Positions 46,035 to 54,933 of a DNA stretch of 64,000 nucleotides are shown piece after piece. Origin of the DNA: Nonomuraea sp. SBT364 (GTDB lineage Bacteria; Actinomycetota; Actinomycetes; Streptosporangiales; Streptosporangiaceae); contig NZ_LAVL01000029.1 in assembly GCF_001083785.1 (NCBI RefSeq), forward strand, positions 1 to 64,000. Reading direction: 5' to 3'. Within the stretch, counting starts at the first letter, position 1. Every line of letters starts with the position of its first letter. A model generated the notes under the pieces. The model made no database searches and was not told where the DNA came from. It saw only the letters and a program-made list of their open reading frames with translations. Position numbers and translations under genes: made by a program.

Positions 46035-47282
46035 TCAGTTGGCCTCTTCCGGGGTGTCGGTGACTTCCGTTTCCGTCTCCCAGATCAGCCCACCGACTTG
46101 CTTGGCGACGGTCTGCCGGATGCCGTCCGTCACGTGCTGATACCGCGCCGCCATGCCCGAGGCCGACCATCCCATGATGGCCATGACGGTGCGCTCGGGT
46201 ACGCCGAGGATGAGCAGCACCGTGGCGGCGGTGTGGCGAGCGTCGTGAAGGCGTCCGTCCCGTAGGCCGGCGGCCTTCAGCAGAGCCTTCCATTCGTGGT
46301 AGTCGCTGGAAGGGCTCACAGGCTGGCCGGTCGCGGTCGTGAAGACCCATCCGCCCTCTTGCCACAGTTGGCGGGCCGCTTCACGGTCCTTATCCTGCTC
46401 TGTCTTGTGTTTCCTGAGCAGAGCCACCAACTCATCGGGCAGGCCAATCACGCGCCGCCCCGCCTTCGACTTGGTGTCCGCCGTGTCCTCGTTGATCTGC
46501 CGTCGTGCCCGGCAGAAGCCTGGCTTTCGTCCACAGGGCTGGTCATCGCAGCCATGGGCGTACTTGGGCCGTTGACGACTTCGCCGGACTCTGAGAACGC
46601 CTTTGTCCAGGTTCACGTGTTCCCAGCGCAGACCGAGGGCTTCACCCTGCCGCAGGCCGAGGGCAAGCGCGATTCCCCACCGAGCGCTGTTTCTCGGCAA
46701 GGCGTCGGCGGCCTTGAACAGGCGCCGAATTTCTTCGATGTCGTACGGCTCTATCTCGGTGTCCGTGAGTACCGGCGCTTTGGCGAGCATCACCGGATTC
46801 TTGGTGAGATGGCCGCGCCGCACTGCCTCATTGAGGGCGGCGCGAATGGTTCGGTGGACATGGTGAGCCGTGCCGGCGGACCTGCCCGACCGCTGGATTT
46901 TGGCGTAGAGCTTTTCGAGGTGCTCAGGCTCCAGCTTGTCGAGACGGTGGGCACCGATGCCAGGGATGAGATGCTTTGTCACGTCCACCTTGTAGCCGGA
47001 ATGCGTGCTCTCGCGAACGGCTGGTGGGACAGCGATGTTCTCGATCCAGTGCGTGAGCCACTTGGTTACCGTCCAGCGCTGGCCAGCCTTACGGACGCTG
47101 CCGCCGTCCCGTTGACGTTCCATTTCCCGTACGGCCTTGATGACCTCGGCTTCTGTCCGGCGCTCGATATGGCGGCGGTCAGGCTTGCCGTTGTCCTTGA
47201 CGCCCACGGTTACACGCCCGTGCCATTTGCCGTCCTTGCCGAGGTAGATGCTCGATGCGCCGTTCGGCTTCCGCTTGCCCAT
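46035..47282 (-). CDS. int: Tyrosine recombinase/integrase
   Basis: A 415-residue site-specific integrase. The N-terminal arm-binding region (residues 1-60) starts at MGKRKPNG, followed by a SAM-like core-binding domain and the catalytic domain. Arg is in LRQGEALGLRW, HxxR is HDARHTAAT and the nucleophile Tyr is in ARYQHVT. Longer openings overlap the excisionase gene. It lies next to tRNA-Ser, as AICE integrases do. Confidence 0.93.
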   Translation of the reverse strand: MGKRKPNGASSIYLGKDGKWHGRVTVGVKDNGKPDRRHIERRTEAEVIKAVREMERQRDGGSVRKAGQRWTVTKWLTHWIENIAVPPAVRESTHSGYKVDVTKHLIPGIGAHRLDKLEPEHLEKLYAKIQRSGRSAGTAHHVHRTIRAALNEAVRRGHLTKNPVMLAKAPVLTDTEIEPYDIEEIRRLFKAADALPRNSARWGIALALGLRQGEALGLRWEHVNLDKGVLRVRRSRQRPKYAHGCDDQPCGRKPGFCRARRQINEDTADTKSKAGRRVIGLPDELVALLRKHKTEQDKDREAARQLWQEGGWVFTTATGQPVSPSSDYHEWKALLKAAGLRDGRLHDARHTAATVLLILGVPERTVMAIMGWSASGMAARYQHVTDGIRQTVAKQVGGLIWETETEVTDTPEEAN

Positions 47283-47292
47283 GCTCACCTCC

Positions 47293-47532
47293 TCAAGCCG
47301 CGCCACGCTGAGCCGGGCAGTGAGCCCGGAGCGTGGACACGTAGTCGTGTAGGGACTCGACAGGGACACGGCGCAGGCGTCCGATGTAGACGGATTCGAC
47401 GGCGCCGCTTGCAAGGAGCTGGTACATCTGCGTACGGCCGATTCGCAGCCGGCGCGCGGCTTCCTCCACCTTGAGCAGTAGGGCTTCCTCGGTCTCGGTC
47501 GGTACAACGGGGATGATTTGATCAACGCTCAT
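47293..47532 (-). CDS. xis: Excisionase-like helix-turn-helix protein
   Basis: A 79-residue MerR/Xis-type DNA-binding protein: VEEAARRLRIGRTQMYQLLA then SVYIGRLRRVP. It lies directly upstream of int and in the same orientation. It should help excision and may control int. Confidence 0.8.
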   Translation of the reverse strand: MSVDQIIPVVPTETEEALLLKVEEAARRLRIGRTQMYQLLASGAVESVYIGRLRRVPVESLHDYVSTLRAHCPAQRGAA

Positions 47533-47575
47533 GAGTCTGAATCTCCGTGTCCAGGAGCAGTTTTCTGAGGGGTAT

Positions 47576-47712
47576 CCGTCCCATCCGTCCCAAGCTCATT
47601 TCCGCAGGTCAAGCCTGGGACGGGTAGAAAGGGTGGGACGGGTCAACCCGTCCCAGGCGCGGTTCCCGTCCCGCGCTGACCTGCGTTGACGAGGTTGGGA
47701 CGGATGGGACGG
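47576..47712. repeat. Eight GGGACGG repeats (iteron-like array)
   Basis: Eight copies of GGGACGG or its complement lie at 47576, 47585, 47617, 47635, 47648, 47666, 47697 and 47706 in both orientations. Two of them form a near-perfect dyad TGGGACGGGT-CA-ACCCGTCCCA (47634-47655), which overlaps the stop of the DUF3631 gene (47643). Confidence 0.7.
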
Positions 47713-48818
47713 GTATCCCTGGCGAACGGCACCACATCGCCCTCGGGAACGGGTTCAACGGTCGGGCAGTAACGGCCCCAGGCGTCCAGGAAATCGGCGC
47801 GCTGGTAGCCCTTGACCTGTCCAGTGGTGAACCGGATGTTGGCCGAACGGATCTCGTATTCGCCGAGCATGATGCCGAGCTTCCGGGGCGTCAGTCCGGC
47901 GGGGCCGTGCTCGTTCCATTCGGCCTCGGGATCGGCCTTGAGCCGTTCCAGGAGTACGGCGGTGGGCAGTGCGGTGTCGGTGCCGAACGCGGTGCGGCAG
48001 GCGGCCAGCAGGCGCACGCGCGCCGAGGTGTGGCCGTTGTCGTCGGCTTCGGCGGTCAGGGCCACGGCGGCGGCTCGGGCGCGGTCGGGCCATGTATCGC
48101 CGGCGTAGTCAGCGACGATGACCAGCGGCTCCCAGGTGTCGGCGGCGCGGTCTTCCACGGGCATGGCGGGTTCCGCCTGTTCCAGAGTGGCCAGGTCGGC
48201 GCGTAGCCACTGGTTGAGGTCGGCGGCCAGGTCGCGCAGGGGTGTGCGGTCGCGGCGGTGTCGGTAGGGAGCGGCGGTTTCGCCAGGGGCGCGCCGGCGC
48301 ATCCGGACGACCACGGCGCGGTCTTCGATGGTGTCGGGCATCGCGCCGATACCGGCCAGCGCCGCCATGGCGAAGGTCGGGATGGACTCGACGCGGTTGG
48401 CGTTGGCGTCGTAGCGCTTGGCCGGCCGGTTGCGCTGGTGTCCGGCGTTGAGCAGGCCGCGGAGGTCTTCGTTGCCGTCCGCCTTGGGGCCGAAGATGGT
48501 GTCGGCCTCATCCACGAGCATGGTCGGCGGGTCGTCGGTGATGGAGCGGTAGACGGCGGCGCTGGAGGAGTTGACCGTGATGAACGGGTTGTGACAGGTG
48601 GCCTCCACGATGTCGAGTAGCCGGGACTTGCCGCAGCGCTTTTCCGGGCCGCGGATGACCAGGCGGGGCGCGTGCGCCCATGCGGGTTGGGCATGGGTGG
48701 CAGCGATCCACAAGGTGACCGCGTCAGTGGTTTCGGTGGTCGGCAGGATCACGTATCGGGTCATGGCGGCGCGGAGCTGGTTGAGCAGGGCCGCGCCGTT
48801 GGGTGTGCGGTGGTGCAT
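47643..48818 (-). CDS. DUF3631 domain ATPase (replication helicase-like)
   Basis: A 391-residue protein. A P-loop-like RGPEKRCGKSRLLDIVE is near residue 50, MLVDEADTIF near 88 is the Walker B, and TFAMAALAGIGAMPDTIEDR follows the ATPase core. DUF3631 proteins in AICEs and phages accompany primase-polymerases. The start at 48818 gives MHHRTPNG; longer openings overlap the primase gene. The gene carries part of the GGGACGG array at its 3' end. Confidence 0.85.
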   Translation of the reverse strand: MHHRTPNGAALLNQLRAAMTRYVILPTTETTDAVTLWIAATHAQPAWAHAPRLVIRGPEKRCGKSRLLDIVEATCHNPFITVNSSSAAVYRSITDDPPTMLVDEADTIFGPKADGNEDLRGLLNAGHQRNRPAKRYDANANRVESIPTFAMAALAGIGAMPDTIEDRAVVVRMRRRAPGETAAPYRHRRDRTPLRDLAADLNQWLRADLATLEQAEPAMPVEDRAADTWEPLVIVADYAGDTWPDRARAAAVALTAEADDNGHTSARVRLLAACRTAFGTDTALPTAVLLERLKADPEAEWNEHGPAGLTPRKLGIMLGEYEIRSANIRFTTGQVKGYQRADFLDAWGRYCPTVEPVPEGDVVPFARDTRPIRPNLVNAGQRGTGTAPGTG

Positions 48819-48862
48819 GGTGTGGTCTCCCGAAGTCGGTTGACGGGCAGCGCAGAGACGGT

Positions 48863-49774
48863 TCATGCGGCGCGTATGCCGGCGTCGATGCCGTAGCTGA
48901 TGACGGCGGCCAGCGCGCGCGGTGGGCGCGGGTCTCGGCTGTGGCTGTTGGCGGTCTCGGCGGCGGTTTGCAGGGCGTGTTCGACCAGGTCGCGGGGTAG
49001 CGCGCCGCGGGCGATGAGCTTGCCGAGTTTCCAGGCGGCCAGGTTGAGGGCGCGGTTGCGGCCTCCGTCCGGGGCGGTGGCCACGCGCTCTATCTCGCCG
49101 GTCAGGGCGGCGTGGCCGTAGGTGGTCAGCCGGCGGACGGGCAGGCCGGCCCGCAGCTCGGCGACCGTGCCCGTGGCGGGTTGTGACGGGGGCGGGGTGA
49201 GCGCGTCGGCCAGCCAGTCGGGTAGCGGTGCGGGTGGTTGGTCGCGGGTCAGGGTGTAGGGGCCGGTGCCGTCGCGGGCGGCCACGTAGCTGCCGGGTGC
49301 GACGACGTAGCCGCCGGCGCCGCGGGTATCGATGAGCCAGCCCAGACCCTTGCCGCGTGCTCCCGAGGTGTTGCCGAGATGGCGGCCGGGTGGGGCGGTG
49401 AAGTACAGGTGCAGGCCGCCGCGGCGGGTGGTCACGGTGCGGGTGTCGTCGGGGTAGGGCTGGCCGTGCTCGGCGCACAGATGGCGGAAGACCTGCTCAC
49501 CGGATGCGATGCCACGTCGTACCCAGGCGGCGGGCGGGTGCTCGCCGGCCTTGGGCAGGTCCAGGTCGATGACCAGAAGGTCAGAGGGTCCGCAGGCGAT
49601 GCCGACGTTGTAGGGGGCGCGCTGCCACCATGCGGCCAGTCGGTCGGGGTCGGTGGTGGCGTTGTGCTCCCAGTCGGTGAAGCCGCGGGCGGGGTACTTG
49701 CCGAGCGGTGTCACCGGAAAGACGTGCCAGCCGCGCCGGGCAGCGCTGACGACGGCAGTACGCAGATTGGGCAT
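48863..49774 (-). CDS. Bifunctional primase-polymerase (Prim-Pol)
   Basis: A 303-residue AEP-type primase. HVFPVTPLGKYPARGFTDWE opens it, VIDLDLPK near residue 65 holds the catalytic DxD, and GGLHLYFTAP near 120 holds the later His strand. Such genes replicate AICE DNA. The ATG at 49774 (MPNLRT) is chosen. It lies 44 bp before the DUF3631 start and is divergent from the nuclease gene. Confidence 0.9.
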   Translation of the reverse strand: MPNLRTAVVSAARRGWHVFPVTPLGKYPARGFTDWEHNATTDPDRLAAWWQRAPYNVGIACGPSDLLVIDLDLPKAGEHPPAAWVRRGIASGEQVFRHLCAEHGQPYPDDTRTVTTRRGGLHLYFTAPPGRHLGNTSGARGKGLGWLIDTRGAGGYVVAPGSYVAARDGTGPYTLTRDQPPAPLPDWLADALTPPPSQPATGTVAELRAGLPVRRLTTYGHAALTGEIERVATAPDGGRNRALNLAAWKLGKLIARGALPRDLVEHALQTAAETANSHSRDPRPPRALAAVISYGIDAGIRAA

Positions 49775-49822
49775 GGTTGAACCTCTCGTTCGCAAGGGTC
49801 ACGTACTTGATCAGCAGGGACG

Positions 49823-49874
49823 CCCCCCAACTGGTGGCCTGGTGAGATAGGCGGCAGAGCCACCAGTTGGGGGG
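49823..49874. other. Long inverted repeat between primase and nuclease genes
   Basis: CCCCCCAACTGGTGGC and its exact complement flank a 20-base spacer (49839-49858), in a 183-bp divergent gap. It may be an origin or regulatory cruciform; a third partial copy of CACCCCCCAAG occurs at 49928-49938. Confidence 0.55.
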
Positions 49875-49957
49875 GCAGGTCATGCGCCAGAGAAAAATGT
49901 CGGTTAGCCCGACTACAGTTGGTGATCCACCCCCCAAGCCCGCGAGGAGACCAGCTG

Positions 49958-51034
49958 ATGGAGCTCCGATCGCTCATCGGACGGATTGGCGAGACTTACG
50001 ACCGGTCGCTCGGCATGTCGAGCGAGGCTCAGCGCCTGCTTCGGCAGGCCGGAACGGAGTTGCGTCAGTGGGTTCCGGCCGGTTACCTGCCAGTTGGCAG
50101 CGGTGGCAAAGGTGCGGCGGCGTTTGTGCCGTGGATCTCGGTGTTCGATCCTGACGAGACAGATACGGCCAGACATGGCATGTACGTCGTGTATCTGTTC
50201 GCGGAGGATATGCAGACGGTAGCCCTGAGTCTGAATCAGGGCGTAACTGAGCTCATCGACCGTTTCAAGACCGCGCGCGGACGCCAACTGTTGAAGCAGC
50301 AGGCGGATGCGATCAGAGGGGCCCTTCCCGCAGAAATCGCGCACGGGCTTGACACGACTATTGCGCTGGGTTCCAAGGCAGCTCTTCCGGTCCACTACGA
50401 ATTCGGCAACATCCTGGCTACCACGTACAAACTCGCCGACCTGCCAAGCGAAATCACCATGGTAAAGGATCTACAGCGATTCATTCGGTTGTACGAAGAG
50501 GCTTTGGTCGCCCGTGAAGAGCTCCGGCAAACCCTGCCCGATGCGATTGTCACCACCGTCCAGAAGGAACCCGCTCTTTCCCGGGACAGGACGGCGGAGT
50601 TCAAGCCAAAGGATGAGGCTGATTACGTAGCGACGGTCAAGGCGCGCACTCTCGTCAAGAGCCGGAAACACGAACGAGTCGTCAGAGAGTACGGCGAGTA
50701 CCTCATTTCGTTGGGGCTGGAGCCGAACACCGTGGTCCATCCGCGAGACATGACAGTCAAACTCGACAGTAACGAGTGGCTGATCGAGGTCAAGATGGTT
50801 CGGCGCGGCGATGCGGTTAGCGCAACTCGTGAGGCGATTGGTCAACTGTTGTGGTATCGCCACTTTCTCTATCCTGGCCAGACAGAGGCCGTCAGGATGC
50901 TCGCGGTCTTCAACGAAGATATCGGCGATGCGTGCGTTGAACTTCTAGAAACGTTGAACATCGCTAGCGTCTGGGCGGACGGCAATGTTTGGCGTGGTTC
51001 GAGGACTGCAAATACAGCACAGTTGTGCTCTTGA
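49958..51034 (+). CDS. McrB-N and PD-(D/E)XK nuclease fusion
   Basis: A 358-residue protein. A DUF3578/MrcB-type N-terminal domain (ISVFDPDETDTARHGMYVVY near residue 60, LSLNQG near 90) recognises modified DNA in type IV restriction enzymes. The C-terminal half has LDSNEWLIEVKMVRR (about 268-282), the D...ExK of PD-(D/E)XK nucleases. No NTPase motor is fused. Codons are AT-richer than in neighbours, suggesting recent acquisition. GAGGAG before ATG 49958 supports the start. A defence role is inferred. Confidence 0.8.
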   Translation: MELRSLIGRIGETYDRSLGMSSEAQRLLRQAGTELRQWVPAGYLPVGSGGKGAAAFVPWISVFDPDETDTARHGMYVVYLFAEDMQTVALSLNQGVTELIDRFKTARGRQLLKQQADAIRGALPAEIAHGLDTTIALGSKAALPVHYEFGNILATTYKLADLPSEITMVKDLQRFIRLYEEALVAREELRQTLPDAIVTTVQKEPALSRDRTAEFKPKDEADYVATVKARTLVKSRKHERVVREYGEYLISLGLEPNTVVHPRDMTVKLDSNEWLIEVKMVRRGDAVSATREAIGQLLWYRHFLYPGQTEAVRMLAVFNEDIGDACVELLETLNIASVWADGNVWRGSRTANTAQLCS

Positions 51035-51052
51035 AACTCTGCGGCAGAGAAT

Positions 51053-51087
51053 GCCCTCGGCTAAAGGCAGCTGCGCTAGCCGAGGGC
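51053..51087. terminator. Hairpin between nuclease and PAPS-reductase-like genes
   Basis: GCCCTCGGCTA pairs with TAGCCGAGGGC over a 13-base loop between the convergent stops at 51034 and 51102. Confidence 0.75.
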
Positions 51088-51101
51088 GAGGATGGCGGGG
51101 T

Positions 51102-52055
51102 TCAGGCGGCTTCCTGGTCGGCGGCGATGTCACCGCGGCAGCTCCACGGAGAACAGCCGTCCACGGCGCCTTCTTCGGGGTCTTCGTCGGCGAAGAAATC
51201 GAACAGGTTGCCCTGGCGGCTGCTCCATTCGCGGCGGGTGACCTTGTCGATGGGCGCCTGATCGAGGGGTAGCAAGCTGCGGTGTAGGTAGGGCTTTTCC
51301 TTGATCCCGCGTAGCGGCATAGCGCGCAGGGCGCGGTCGAATTCGACGGCGTCGGCCCATTCCTCGGGGTGGTCGTCGCGCAGCTCTCGCCATTGCCGGT
51401 TGCCATGGAAGGGGCAGCCGATACAGGCGCTCTTGGGGGTGGATCCCCAGCCGGCGCGGCGGAGGTAGCGCAGGCAATCGCCGCGGGTCCAGCCGGTGAC
51501 GTTGTCGGCGGAGCCCGGCAGGTCCAGCAGCGGGAAGGCGTTGCGCAGGTAACGCACACGGGCGTCCTTGGCGCGGTGGAATTCGTCGCGGCTGATGCCG
51601 ACCCACTGTTCGGCGTAGACGTCGGCCGGAACTCGGCGGGGGTGCGGGTAGCCGAGGCGTTCGCGTATAGCCGCCTTGATCGGGGCGACCTTGTACTCTT
51701 CGGTGCATTGGCGTCGGACCATGGCGGCGCCGGAGCCGTGCCGGTTGCGGACGAAGACCGGCAGGCGTACGAACGCCCCTGGTGTGAGGGAGTCGTTGCG
51801 CAGGTCGCCGGTGATGCGCTGGGCGTTGCTGGTCGCCTGAACGCGAACGATGGGGATGTTGGCAGGGCGGGCGACTTCCCGTTCCAGGCGATCGAGGTGT
51901 TCGTAGACCGACCGGGGTTCCCATCCGGTGTCGGCGAAGATCGCGACATCGACCTTGGGTAGCCGGCCCGCGGCGGCGAGCATGAGCAGGGTAGTGGACT
52001 GCACACCGGCGCCGAGACTGAGCACACGCAGCGCGGGCGGGGAGGTGATGGTCAT
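51102..52055 (-). CDS. PAPS reductase-like (adenine nucleotide alpha-hydrolase superfamily) protein
   Basis: A 317-residue protein. LSLGAGVQSTTLLML near the N-terminus is the PP-loop, DTGWEPR the strand after, and CTEEYKVAPI, then CIGCPFHGN near residue 210 supply Cys residues as in Fe-S-containing PAPS-reductase-like and DndC-type enzymes. It is found in actinophages and integrative elements without an assigned reaction. Cotranscribed four bases after polA. Confidence 0.75.
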   Translation of the reverse strand: MTITSPPALRVLSLGAGVQSTTLLMLAAAGRLPKVDVAIFADTGWEPRSVYEHLDRLEREVARPANIPIVRVQATSNAQRITGDLRNDSLTPGAFVRLPVFVRNRHGSGAAMVRRQCTEEYKVAPIKAAIRERLGYPHPRRVPADVYAEQWVGISRDEFHRAKDARVRYLRNAFPLLDLPGSADNVTGWTRGDCLRYLRRAGWGSTPKSACIGCPFHGNRQWRELRDDHPEEWADAVEFDRALRAMPLRGIKEKPYLHRSLLPLDQAPIDKVTRREWSSRQGNLFDFFADEDPEEGAVDGCSPWSCRGDIAADQEAA

Positions 52056-52059
52056 GAGG

Positions 52060-53913
52060 TCAGGTCCTTACGTGCTGGTCGGGCAGGTGGCCCCAGTGGG
52101 TGCCGAGAATGTCGGCGTCGGCCACGATGGGCACGCCTCGGAAGCTGGTCGTCATCGCGCCTTGAAGGTCGGCGCACAGGCGTTCGGCGTCGCGGGTGGT
52201 GGCCTGGATGATGACTTCGTCATGGACGAACAGCCACAGCTTGGCTTGCGGGTGGGCGGTGGCGAACCGGTAGACGGCGGCCAGCAGCAGGTCACGGGCG
52301 GTGGATTGCACCATGTAGTTGCCGTTGGCGTAGCCGCGGGCGGGGTCGGCGGGGATACGCCGGCCGCTCGGCGTGGTCACCACACTCTGTGAGGCAAGTG
52401 CCTTGGTGTAGGCGATCACGCGCGGATAGGTGGACTGCCACCGGTCGATGACCTGCCGGGCCACCTCGGGTGTGACGCCGGTCTGGTCGGCCAGCGCGGT
52501 CGCGCCGCCGCCGTACAGGGTGCCGAAGGTGCACCGCTTGGAGATGGTGCGTTGCTCTTTGGTGTAGCCGTCGCCGTACATCAGGGCGGCGGTGGCGTCG
52601 TGGATGTCGGTGCCGGAAGCGATCACCTGTTTCAGGGTCGGGTCGTTGGACAGGGCGGCGGCCACCCGTACCTCTACCTGCGAGAAGTCGCAGGAGATCA
52701 GCACGTGACCGGGGTCGGCGCGAAAGCAGTGCCGTAGCCGCGGGTCGTGCTTCTTGAGCGTCTGCAACGCCGGGCCGGTGATGGACATGCGAGCGGTCTT
52801 GGCGCGCAGGGTGTTGATCTGCGGGTGGACACGGCCGGCCGGATCGGCGGCGCGTAGGAACGCGGTCAGGTTGGCAATCAGGTTGGAGGTGCGGGCGACC
52901 GTCTGCCGCGCGGCCAGCAGGTCACGCACCGGGGCGGGCAGCGCGCCGGCGCCCCGTTCGGTGAGCGTGGTGAGGGTGTCGGCGGTGACCTTCAGGCGGC
53001 CGGTGGGGGTGCGCGGCAGGTCGGTGATGCCCGCCTCGGTGAGGTGGCCGTCCAGCCAGGAGGCGAACCGGGGTGAGCCGGCCGGGAAGCCGAGGGTCTG
53101 CGCTATGGCCGTCTCGGCGGCGTGGTGCTCGCGCTGGACCTGGTGCAGGAGGGCGGTGGTGTAGGGGCGGTCCAGCAGCAGGCCGCGGATGGTGATGCCG
53201 GTCGCGTGGGCGGCCAGCCATTGTTCCATCCGCACCAGGTGCGTGAAGTCGAGGCAGCCACGCAGCAGCACCGGCAGCAACCGGCGCACGTAGACGGCGT
53301 CCAACCCTGCGTACACCAGGTACGCCTCATCGCTGGTCGGCAGGTGGTTCCATCCCCAGATCTGCCAGGTGTGGCCGGCGCGGTGACCGATCGGGGCCAG
53401 GGCGCGCATCCGGGCGTGTAGGGCGGCCTCGGCTTGTTGTAGGCCGTCGTCGAGGTGGCGGCCGGTCAGCTCTTTGAGTCCGTGGCCGGCGCGCTCGTCG
53501 GGGTCGATCAGCTTGGAGAGCAGGTGCGTGTCGATGACGCGCTGCCCGAGCGCGATGCCGAAGGCCGACCAGACGGCCAGCGGATCGTAGGAGGTGTGGG
53601 TGACGAACCGGCGCGCGGGATCGGCCAGCGTCGCCCTGATCGCGGCGTGCTGGTCGGGGTCGGCGGGGTCGAGCACCCACGCCTCACGCGGGGAGCCGAA
53701 TTGGACCAATCGCACGGTGAAGGCGGGCGTGAACTGGCGGGGACCTTTGTCGTCAATGGCGCTGGTCTCCACGTCCAGCCCCAGCATCGCCTCAGCGGCG
53801 CAGAAGCGGGCGAACGCGGCCGGCTCGAACGCGGCGGGCGGATGGACGGTCATGACGTGGCCGGCGTGCTCGCGTACGTAGCAGCCGGCCGGGGCGGCGG
53901 GTGGGGCGGTCAT
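52060..53913 (-). CDS. Family A DNA polymerase with 3'-5' exonuclease
   Basis: A 617-residue phage-type polymerase. LDVETSAID near residue 45, then the THLLSKL and YAGLDAVYV exonuclease motifs, then polymerase motif A LISCDFSQVEVRV near 400, motif B KRCTFGTLYGGG near 460 and motif C FVHDEV near 565. It lacks the PolI 5' nuclease. It should replicate the element. ATG at 53913 is chosen since it overlaps the upstream small gene by four bases. Confidence 0.93.
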   Translation of the reverse strand: MTAPPAAPAGCYVREHAGHVMTVHPPAAFEPAAFARFCAAEAMLGLDVETSAIDDKGPRQFTPAFTVRLVQFGSPREAWVLDPADPDQHAAIRATLADPARRFVTHTSYDPLAVWSAFGIALGQRVIDTHLLSKLIDPDERAGHGLKELTGRHLDDGLQQAEAALHARMRALAPIGHRAGHTWQIWGWNHLPTSDEAYLVYAGLDAVYVRRLLPVLLRGCLDFTHLVRMEQWLAAHATGITIRGLLLDRPYTTALLHQVQREHHAAETAIAQTLGFPAGSPRFASWLDGHLTEAGITDLPRTPTGRLKVTADTLTTLTERGAGALPAPVRDLLAARQTVARTSNLIANLTAFLRAADPAGRVHPQINTLRAKTARMSITGPALQTLKKHDPRLRHCFRADPGHVLISCDFSQVEVRVAAALSNDPTLKQVIASGTDIHDATAALMYGDGYTKEQRTISKRCTFGTLYGGGATALADQTGVTPEVARQVIDRWQSTYPRVIAYTKALASQSVVTTPSGRRIPADPARGYANGNYMVQSTARDLLLAAVYRFATAHPQAKLWLFVHDEVIIQATTRDAERLCADLQGAMTTSFRGVPIVADADILGTHWGHLPDQHVRT

Positions 53914-54191
53914 CGGGCCTCCACGGGGTGGCAGTGCGGGCAGGTCCACAGCACCGGCGCACTCGCCGGCAGCACGGTGGCGCGGTGGCAGGCCGGGCAG
54001 GTGGGCGGCCTCGGCGCGGGCAGCGCGGCGGCCAGCCAGCCGTAACCGTCGCCGGCCAGCGCGGCATCGTGGGCGGTGGGGTCGGCAGCGGCGAAGCGCA
54101 CACCGGACACCGCAGCCTCGGCGCTGTCCGGCGCGACGGTGAACAGCGATGCCTGGTCGTCGGGTTCGGCGGTCAGAGTGGGTCGCGGCAT
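53910..54191 (-). CDS. Small zinc-ribbon protein upstream of polA
   Basis: A 93-residue protein with a C-terminal zinc ribbon (CPACHRA then CPHCHP, residues 65-88). GTG at 54197 or ATG at 54191 can start it. It overlaps polA by an ATGA and is likely an accessory to replication. Confidence 0.55.
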   Translation of the reverse strand: MPRPTLTAEPDDQASLFTVAPDSAEAAVSGVRFAAADPTAHDAALAGDGYGWLAAALPAPRPPTCPACHRATVLPASAPVLWTCPHCHPVEAR

Positions 54192-54295
54192 GGGCACACG
54201 GGTCCTTCCTCAAGAGGGCGGGGGCGCCTCGGCGCGGCGACGGCGGCGGGTGAGAGCAGGCCGCGCCGTGCCGAGGCGTCAGGAACCGGGGCGGG

Positions 54296-54811
54296 TCAGA
54301 ACGGCGGCTCGTCTCCGTCGCCGTTCCAGCCGTTGCCGCGCGCCGAGGCCGCCGCAGGGGTGGCGCCGGCCCACGGGTCGTCAAACCCGCCGGCCGACGC
54401 GCTGCCGGTGGAGGCGTTGCCGTTGCGGGTGGCCTGGCCGTTGCCGCGGGCGGCCTTGACCGGCCGGGCGGTGGCGAACCGCAGCGACGGGCCGACCTCG
54501 TCAACGGTCATCTCCATGACGGTGCGCTTGTCGGCGTCGCCGGTCTCGAACGTGCGCATGCGCAGCCGGCCCGAGGCGATGACGCGGGTTCCGCGGGTCA
54601 GGGACTCGGCGACGTGCTCGCCGAGGTCGCGCCACGCGCTACAACGCATGAACAGGACCTCTCCGTCTTCCCACTGCTCCACGCTCTTGTTGTAGGTGCG
54701 GGCGCTGGAGGCGATGGTGAAGCCGGCGACGGCGGCGCCGGTCTGGGTGAAGCGCAGTTCGGGGTCACCGGTCAGGTTGCCGATGATGGTGATCGTGGTC
54801 TCGCCGGACAT
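54296..54811 (-). CDS. ssb: Single-stranded DNA-binding protein
   Basis: A 171-residue SSB with OB fold (ITIIGNLTGDPELRFTQTG, FMRCSAWRDLGEHVAESL) and the acidic tip DEPPF that contacts partners. It is the element's own copy; its gene heads the zinc-ribbon-polA-PAPS operon. Confidence 0.95.
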   Translation of the reverse strand: MSGETTITIIGNLTGDPELRFTQTGAAVAGFTIASSARTYNKSVEQWEDGEVLFMRCSAWRDLGEHVAESLTRGTRVIASGRLRMRTFETGDADKRTVMEMTVDEVGPSLRFATARPVKAARGNGQATRNGNASTGSASAGGFDDPWAGATPAAASARGNGWNGDGDEPPF

Positions 54812-54933
54812 GGCGGACTTCCTTTCAGGTTTTCGGGATCGGTGTTGGTTAGCGAGGCATCGCAGGTGGGGTGTCTGAGTACGCGCGCCGGTTCGACTCC
54901 CTGCCGGGGCCGGCGACGCGTACCGTCGTGCGT

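Noticed and set aside
54870..54915. tRNA T-loop-like GGTTCGACTCC near 54.89 kb
   Set aside because: The flanking bases do not form a 5-bp T stem or an acceptor stem; no tRNA can be folded.
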